From: Populus alba
Taxonomy: Eukaryota > Streptophyta > Magnoliopsida > Malpighiales > Salicaceae
Assembly: GCF_005239225.2 (NCBI RefSeq)
Contig: NC_133284.1
Location: 53,389,416 to 53,453,415, forward strand
Length of the DNA stretch: 64,000 nucleotides
Direction: 5' to 3'
Shown: piece after piece, positions 57,670 through 64,000 of the stretch
Layout: every line of letters starts with the position of its first letter
How positions within the stretch are numbered: position 1 is the stretch's first letter
The notes under the pieces: model-generated
Databases searched by the model: none
The model's input: the letters and a program-made list of their open reading frames with translations, nothing else
What the model was told of the DNA's origin: nothing
Program-made: the position numbers and the translations under genes

Positions 57670-60600
57670 ATGAATGCTTTACAAGCACAAGAACAAAGAA
57701 GAACAATAAGGCAAGAGGAGTCCATGGAAGGAGCTTTTCAAGCTAAAATGCATGTACAGGAAGGAGACAAAGGTAAAGAGAAGAACAACAAATATAAAGG
57801 TGTTGCTGGTAGCAATAAAAGGATTGGAAACTTTACTCCCTATCAACACTATAAGGAAACAAATCACTTACATAAATATTGATGGTGGAGACCTGATATT
57901 AGATGCACAAAATGTAATCAATTGGGACACATGGAGAAGATTTGCAAAAGTAGAACTAACCAACAAAAAGGTGAAGCTCAAGTTGCTGATCAACAATAGG
58001 AGGAGCAGTTGTTAAAGGCCACTTGCTTTGTTAGAAAACATGCAAGTGATTGCTGGCTTATAGATAGTAGTTGCACAAATCACATGATGAATGATGAAAA
58101 TCTATTTAAGCAACTTGACAAATCAAGTGTCTCTAAAGTCAGAATTGATAATGGTGAATATATTCCAGGGAAAGGAACATTTGCTATTGAAGAAAATTTA
58201 GGTATAAAACTCATTTCAGATGTTCTTTTTGTTCCTGAAATTGATCAGAATCTGTTGAGTGTTGGTCAGCTTCTTGAAAAGGGATACTCAATTATGTTCA
58301 AAGATAAACATTGCTTAATTTCTGATCCTACTGGATAAGAAATATTCACTATAAAGATGAAAGGAAAAAGCTTTTCACTAGACTGGATGGAAGAGGATGC
58401 AATGGTCTTTTCAAGCACAGCAAATCAGATAGAATTGTGGCACAAAAGGCTAGGGCATTTTAATCAAGAAACATTGGTGTATATACAGAAAAAAAAAATG
58501 GTGCAGGGAATGCCAAACCTGGAAGAAGAAATCACAGTTTGTACCTCTTGTCAATATAGCAAGCATAACGGGCTTCTATTTTCTCTGAACAAGGCTTGGA
58601 GAGTAATGGAAAAGCTTCAGCTTATTCATATTGATGTTGCTGGACTTTTGAAGACAATATTTTTGAATGTGTTGGGTCTATTTCCTAAAATTTAAGACTG
58701 GGGTAGCAAATGTTTTTTTGAAGTTAAAAAACTGGATTGAAAATCAAAGTGGTCACAGAATTCAGGTTGTAAGATCTGATAATGACACCGAATACACTTC
58801 AAACAAGTTTGACAAGTTTTTTCATGATGCAGGGATTGAACATCAATATACTACGCCTTACACTCCTCAGCAAAATGGTGTAAGTGAACAAAAAAATAGA
58901 ACAATCATGGAGATGGCTAGGTGTTTGTTATTTGAGAAAGATTTACCCAAGAAGTTTTGGGCAGAGGCTGTGAACACTACAGTTTTCTTGTTGAATAGGC
59001 TGCCAACAAAAGCATTACAAAACAAGACTCCATATGAAGCTTGGCGCGGTTATAATCCTCACTCCAGAATTTAAAGATTTTTGGATGCTTATGTTTCACT
59101 TATGTTCCTTAGGTGTGAATAGATAAACTTGATAGAAAGGATGAAGCCTAAAAGGCTACAGAGTTTTTCAACCCCAAACAGAAAATGTGATAGTTAGTAA
59201 AGACATCAAGTTCATTGAAACCGAAAAGTGGAACTTCAGAGATACATAAATGAGTGCAAGTGAAGAGATTATACAGGATCTTGGTGATTATGTTGATGAA
59301 GCACCAGTCAGAGGAACTAGATTGCTTGCAAACATTTATCAAAGCTACAATGCAGCTGTGTTAGAGCCTACAGAATTTGAAAAGGCCAAAAACGATCCAA
59401 AATTGATTGATGCAATGAAAGAGGAGTTGAGGATGATTGAGAATAATCAAACATGGGAATTGGTGGACATGCCGAAACACAAAAAACCTATTGGAGTAAA
59501 ATGGGTTTATAGAACAAAACTAAATGCAGATGGCGCCATCAAAAAACACAAAGCCAAATTGGTAGTTAAAGGTTATGCACAGATTTTTAGTGTAGATTTT
59601 TTAGAGACCTTTGCACCAATGGCACGACTAGACACCATTAGAATGCTACTAGCAGTTGCAGCTCAAAAAGGTTGGAAAATATTTCAACTTGATGTGAAGT
59701 CTGCATTTTTAAATGATTATCTGCAAGAGGAGATTTTCGTGGAACAACCTAAAGAATTTGTTGTAGGAGATGAAGAAGAAAAGGTTTACTTATTAAAGAA
59801 AGCGTTATATGGATTGAAACAGACTCCAAGAGCCTGGTATAGCAAGATTGATAAGCATATACTCAAACATGACTTTAAGAAAAGTTTGAGTGAATTAACC
59901 TTATACATCAGAAATTCAAATTATGATTGCATTGTGGTTTCACTCTATGTTGATGATTTATTTGTTAGAGGGAACAATCCAAGAATGATAGACCAATTCA
60001 AAGTAGAAATGATGAAGGTCTTTGAAATGAAAGACCTTGGTGAAATGTCTTATCTTTTTGGCATGGAAGTGCAACAAAACCAGTGTGGGATCTTTATTGG
60101 CCAAAAAAATATGCCAAAGAGATTCTGAAGAAATTCAAAATGGAAGAATGCAAATCAATGACTACGCCCATGAACTTGAAAGAAAAGTTCTATAAAGAAG
60201 ATGGAGCTGACAAAGTAGATGAAGCAATTTACAGAAGCTTGATCGGATGTCTGATGTACCTCATAACAACAAAACCTGTTATTATGCATGTTGTAAGCTT
60301 GTTATCAAGGTTCATGTAGTGTGCAAGTGAAGTTCACTTCAAGGCTGCAAAAAGAGTAGTGAGATATATCAATGGTACACTAAAGCTATGGCATTTAGTT
60401 TAGTTGTATTGAAAATTTTGAACTCCAAGGATATGTAGACAACAATTAGGCTGGCAGTTGTGATGACATGAAGAGCACCTCTAGATATTGCTTTAGTTTT
60501 GGATCAAGAATTTTCTCCTGGTGTTCCAAAAAACAAGAAATTATTGCACAATCAACTGTAAAAGCAGAGTATGTTGCAGCAACTGGAGCTGCAAATCAAG

Positions 60601-60890
60601 TCTTATAGCTTAGGAAGATCTTAGCAGTTTTGGACATGGAGCAAAGAAAAGTTGCTAAGGTTAATGTTGATAATCAGGCTGCAATTGCAATATCTAACAA
60701 TCCAATTTTCCATGGCAAGATGAAACATTTCAAGCTCAAGTATTATTTTTTTAGAGAAGTTCAGAAAAATGACGAATTGCAATTGATTTATTGCAAGATA
60801 GAAGACTAGTTTGCTGATATGTTAACCAAGCCCTTATATAAAACAAGGTTTGAAACTTTGAAGGACAAAATAGGTGTTTTTAGTAAAAGA
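57670..60890 (+). pseudogene. copia gag-pol remnant (older element)
   Basis: Most of Gag is missing: coding begins close to the zinc knuckle (CTKCNQLGHMEKIC at about 57906). Protease follows at 58021-58338 ([13 protein letters not shown], where the family has DSGCTNHM), then GAG-pre-integrase (ELWHKRLGHFNQETL, about 58431). The integrase core lacks the segment between its first Asp (LIHIDVAGLLK) and WVYFLKFKTG-like sequence, with a frame change near 58670. It resumes through RSDNDTEYTS and NGVSEQKNRTIMEMARC to 59074. Reverse transcriptase occupies 59250-60128 with an intact YVDD (about 59950). RNase H (about 60360-60890; EYVAATGAANQ, VDNQAAIAIS, ADMLTKPL) has stops. It is non-functional. Confidence 0.92.
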
Positions 60891-60902
60891 TGCAAGAAGG
60901 AG

Positions 60903-61196
60903 TGTTAATGGTTGTCTTATTTACTGTTAAAGAAGTGGTCTTCGATACTGAGAAGATTGCGTCAAGATTATCTCTAATTTGTTAGGATGTTAGTTGCAAA
61001 TAAAGATGCTATAGAGCAGTTCATTTTCTGTTAAAATCTTGTCATTATTTTTCTGAAATCTGTTATCTAAACTCTTGTATAAAAAAGTGATTAAATTAAT
61101 AAAATAAAAATGCTTGCAGTCACAATAACAACTATATATTATATATTGATATTTCTTTTATATGTTCTTCAGTCTCTATACTATCAAACAACTTCA
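60903..61196 (+). repeat. copia 3' LTR (older element)
   Basis: 294 bp pair of 57337-57628, following the polypurine tract. Confidence 0.93.
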
Positions 61197-61916
61197 GTAG
61201 ACGGGGACTTGTCCGGTTTAGATCAAATTAAGGAGTTATCACCAGCTGTTGATCAAGTAATTGATGAGATCTAATATTTGTTCAAACAAAACACTAATAA
61301 AAGTTCATGGTCGGGTGCAATTTGAATGGGGAAAATCATGGTGTTACGAGGACAAGACACTGAAATTGACATGGTAATTTCTAAGCAAGCGCACGAGAGC
61401 TACACAACGAAAGAAAGTGTGGGCACATAGCAACTTATTGAAAAACAAAATATGGCAATGAATAAGCAGGGAACCGCAAACCAAATGAGGTTTCCTCAGC
61501 AAGATAATTTTTCATCATAAACATTACAGAGCAACAGGTCATGTCATTTTTTATTTTTCAGCCATAGAAAAACCAGAAACCAAACCAAGTTGTCCCATCA
61601 AACTAGATGCCAACAGAAAGACGGTAGCATGTGTCAGACAGCAATGCACATACATATAATATACATGGATATGTAAATCAACCTTGATGGCGAGTGCAAG
61701 AATTGTAGGATACATGTCATCTCCATCTTCATTTCATACCAGCTATTTCGAGAAATTAGTGGAACTATGTCCCAGAAGGAAGGGATCCTGAATGAGAAAA
61801 CCGCCAAGTAGCCAAAACTTGAGAGTTAGAGAATAGTTCAGACAAAAAATACACTCAAAACAAATTTTGATGCATATATGAAAATTGTAAGGAGGTTTTT
61901 AGAAGTAGCATGACCT
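61197..61916. other. Intergenic DNA right of the second copia element
   Basis: No recognisable gene. The first 80 bases (61197-61275) read openly to a stop (GLDQIKELSPAVDQVIDEI), which might be the tail of a gene interrupted by the copia insertion, but I cannot support that further. Confidence 0.35.
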
Positions 61917-62238
61917 TTAGAGCTTCATTTCCAAAGAAGTTGTTCGTACAGCTTGAGGAACATAACCTTCTTTTCTTAGCTCTAGGAGCAAACTCTTCAG
62001 TGAGGAATAGATCTGAGGCTACTCTGGGTGACTTTCATCTACAGTATAAAACATATGAGAGGTGTTGGTGACCACAAATCCAACTGCATCCATGAACTTT
62101 GTGGACTCCTCTATCTTTCGTCAAATGTCGTATCCATCACACACTCCTCCATTGTTCAGAGTTGGCAAGTACATGTGAAAGCAATAAATAGTAACCAGAG
62201 ATTTTTGGGTCCAAGTCAAGGAGATATCTTGAAGTATT
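61917..62238 (-). pseudogene. E-motif fragment of a PLS-class PPR gene
   Basis: On the minus strand, 62238 down to about 62060 reads YLLDLDPKISGYYLLLSHVL, ANSEQW, then IRHLTKDRGVHKVHGCSWI. This is the E-motif region that follows the last PPR of PLS-class proteins. After a frame change the E+ part reads FYTVDESHPE and PQIYSSLKSLLLELRKEGYV, with a stop at 61919-61917. A TGA after WRSV, the frame change after CSWI and a TAG after SHPE show decay, and no PPR repeats are visible upstream. It is unrelated to the P-class PPR gene at 17-25 kb. Confidence 0.8.
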
Positions 62239-63881
62239 AGTTTGTTGCTTCAAGTTGCTGGCACGACTACTCTGTTGCAGTTCCTATTCCTTTGCTTTAA
62301 TAAATGTTTGTCCTAGTCTCTAGGAATCAATTAATATGTTAGGTTGTTAACAGATCGTGGCATGTTAAGCTGCTATAAGTTAGCAACTCTGTTGCTTTTA
62401 TTTTCAATAAATATGTAAACAATTGCTGTGAAATAATAAACAATTTTCTGTATTCAATCCCTTTTTTTTAATAATACTGCAGTATCAATATTGCAGCTCT
62501 TACAATTCTCTTCTATTATTCTTTTCTTACATAACACTCAAACACGTAAACACTTTCATGAAGCCACTTCAGCAAGTTCCACATTGCACAAAACACAATC
62601 TTTATTGAGCATTTCATCAAACACACACCCTTCATCAAAGAACTACCAACAAGCAGATCCAAATCAAAACCCATCTCCAAAATCATATCTTGACTTGAAC
62701 CACCTTCCCTAATCTCACATTATTCAAACCCGTACAAGCCTTAATTACAGAAGGAAAAGTATACTTGAACGGGCAAAGCAGCACAACCCAACATTTTAAA
62801 ACAAAACAATAAATCAAAATCGAAACAACCCATTTTCACAAACCCTCTAATCATCGATTTCCATGGCATGGAATAATAAAACTCAAGCTGTTTAAACAGT
62901 TTCTTAGCATCCATAAAAACCATTACAAAGCACATGCATACCCCACATTTTCCCACCCGTTAAGCCATTGGTGATGTTTTATCCATTAACAATGAATTGG
63001 GTATGTAGTTGCTTTCCTTGTTTAAGTTTTGGACTTGGTTTTTTGCAGGATTGATTCAAGTTGGGTGTCTAAAGAGTCTTCATTGTTTAAAAAGATTGGA
63101 TCTTTCAAGGCTTTTTTTAGGACTTCAGCCAAGTATTTGTGAAATATAGTTTCTTAGCATCCATTGTGTGTGCGCGCCAGCCATTAATTTGAATAAATCA
63201 CATTTAAGAAGCTCTCTACATCTTTATCAAACTCAACTAAAAATCTGAACCCAATGATGTTTTAACGTTACCCATAATACCATTATCATCAATTTTATTG
63301 GTTGGTGACATCATAGAAAGATGTGCGTGCAATGAAAATGCCGCAAGAGAAAGTTATAGTTCCTCGAATAAACACACCAGAGAGACCAACCTCCAGGCAC
63401 ATGTCTGTTTGATATTGCTACCAAATTAGGTTGTTAGTGCAAAAAACATTTTTGAGGTTTTTTCAACTCAACGGCAAGTCCAATCATATTGCCAAACATT
63501 CCTCCTTGAAGTGGCTGGCAGGCCTTAATATTTACAAATGGTTCAACCCAACCCCAATTCTTCTTCCTTACAGAAAATCCTCCCCTGAAACAGGATGAGA
63601 GTGGTTGCTAGTGAACTGAGCAAATAAGAACTCAGAACTAAGAAGTAACACGTACAGAAATGATAGCTCCAAGTGTACCTGGGGCAAGACAATTCATTGT
63701 TCAAGTGTGCCTCCAATGCGAGAGAGATGAGATTGACAGGGAAATATAATAGCCATCTTGTACTCATTTGCTATACAAGAAATGTATTCAGAATCTTAAA
63801 CTAAAACAAAGAATCCCTCTTCCAAGTGATATGGACAAATAAATTATTATCTTCAAGGAAAATCTTCCAATCTAATATATA
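62239..63881. other. Intergenic DNA near the right edge
   Basis: No gene can be supported. A short direct repeat, AGTTTCTTAGCATCCAT, occurs at about 62900 and again at about 63149. The frame at 62491-62712 is low complexity (Ser, His, Asn) and not called. Confidence 0.4.
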
Positions 63882-64000
63882 TCAATCCTTCCTCCCGATT
63901 CCTAACTCTTGCACTCTGAACAGGTCAGTTACGGGCGGCTCTTTGACAAATGGAAATCGTTTCTCAAAAAATGCAACTACTGATACAAAGGTGTCTTCGA
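63882..64000 (-). CDS. Possible terminal exon running off the window
   Basis: The minus strand is open from the window edge to a TGA at 63884-63882: 38 residues containing TFVSVVAFFEKRFPFVKEPP and DLFRVQELGIGRKD. The composition looks protein-like rather than like the A+T-rich spacer nearby, but I do not recognise the family. It lacks a visible acceptor because the frame continues beyond the window. It may be the 3' end of a gene to the right. Confidence 0.3.
   Translation of the reverse strand, partial: EDTFVSVVAFFEKRFPFVKEPPVTDLFRVQELGIGRKD

Larger units (their letters stand above)
57337..61196 (+). mobile_element. Older Ty1/copia LTR retrotransposon
   Basis: A 3860-bp element on the plus strand. 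The 5' LTR is 57337-57628 (TGTTGATG to AATTTCA) and the 3' LTR 60903-61196 (TGTTAATG to AACTTCA). The primer-binding site TGGTATCAGAG starts at 57632 and a polypurine tract GCAAGAAGGAG precedes the 3' LTR (about 60892). The LTRs differ by roughly 15 percent by eye, so the insertion is much older than the copia at 10.5 kb. Both flanks share GTAG (57331-57334 and 61197-61200), but a clean 5-bp duplication is not visible. Confidence 0.95.

Noticed and set aside
1..64000. CRISPR arrays, operons, phage or plasmid modules
   Set aside because: The window is plant nuclear DNA with spliced genes; no regularly spaced repeats or prokaryotic gene clusters are present.

Overview
The window looks like nuclear DNA of a woody dicot, most probably a poplar or willow relative (Populus/Salicaceae). 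It is A+T rich, its genes have many introns, it carries CACTA, PIF/Harbinger, Ty1/copia and Ty3/gypsy elements, and its recognisable proteins match plant families. The leucine-rich-repeat segment near the left end resembles the RGA-type resistance proteins of poplar; that assignment is from memory of the family, not from a search. A 500-base run of N shows this is a draft assembly.

Layout. 1-6.2 kb: a decayed CACTA transposase (+), the assembly gap, then the 3' end of a disease-resistance (NLR) gene (+). 6.25-21.7 kb: a tandem duplication of the 3' two-thirds of a pentatricopeptide-repeat (PPR) gene on the minus strand. Copy A (6250-15318) is truncated, has a 0.3-kb deletion and carries a 4010-bp copia element. 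Copy B (16381-21702) has an empty insertion site and continues into the 5' exons, up to 25519. Ty3/gypsy remnants sit at the left end of both copies. The long first exon of copy B contains a 117-residue segment repeated three times and two in-frame stop codons. 26.3-32.5 kb: a decayed two-ORF PIF/Harbinger element.

32.7-54.2 kb is the ordinary gene-bearing part. A 14-exon class I histone deacetylase (HDA9 type, -) shares a 331-bp divergent promoter with an 8-exon MRT4-type ribosome-assembly factor (+). These are followed by a small cytochrome c oxidase subunit 7a gene (+), a 7-exon CHUP1/IPGA1-like coiled-coil protein (+) and a single-exon ALOG/LSH transcription factor (+). All five have intact reading frames by manual splicing. 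57.3-61.2 kb is an older, broken copia element (+). The right end holds a fragment of an E-class PPR gene (-) and a possible terminal exon (-) running off the window.

I found no RNA gene, CRISPR array or bacterial-type operon, and nothing that clearly amounts to an undescribed biological system. The most unusual structures are the triplicated segment inside the PPR gene, the nested duplication/retrotransposon history of that locus, and a near-perfect 37-bp hairpin beside the Harbinger element.
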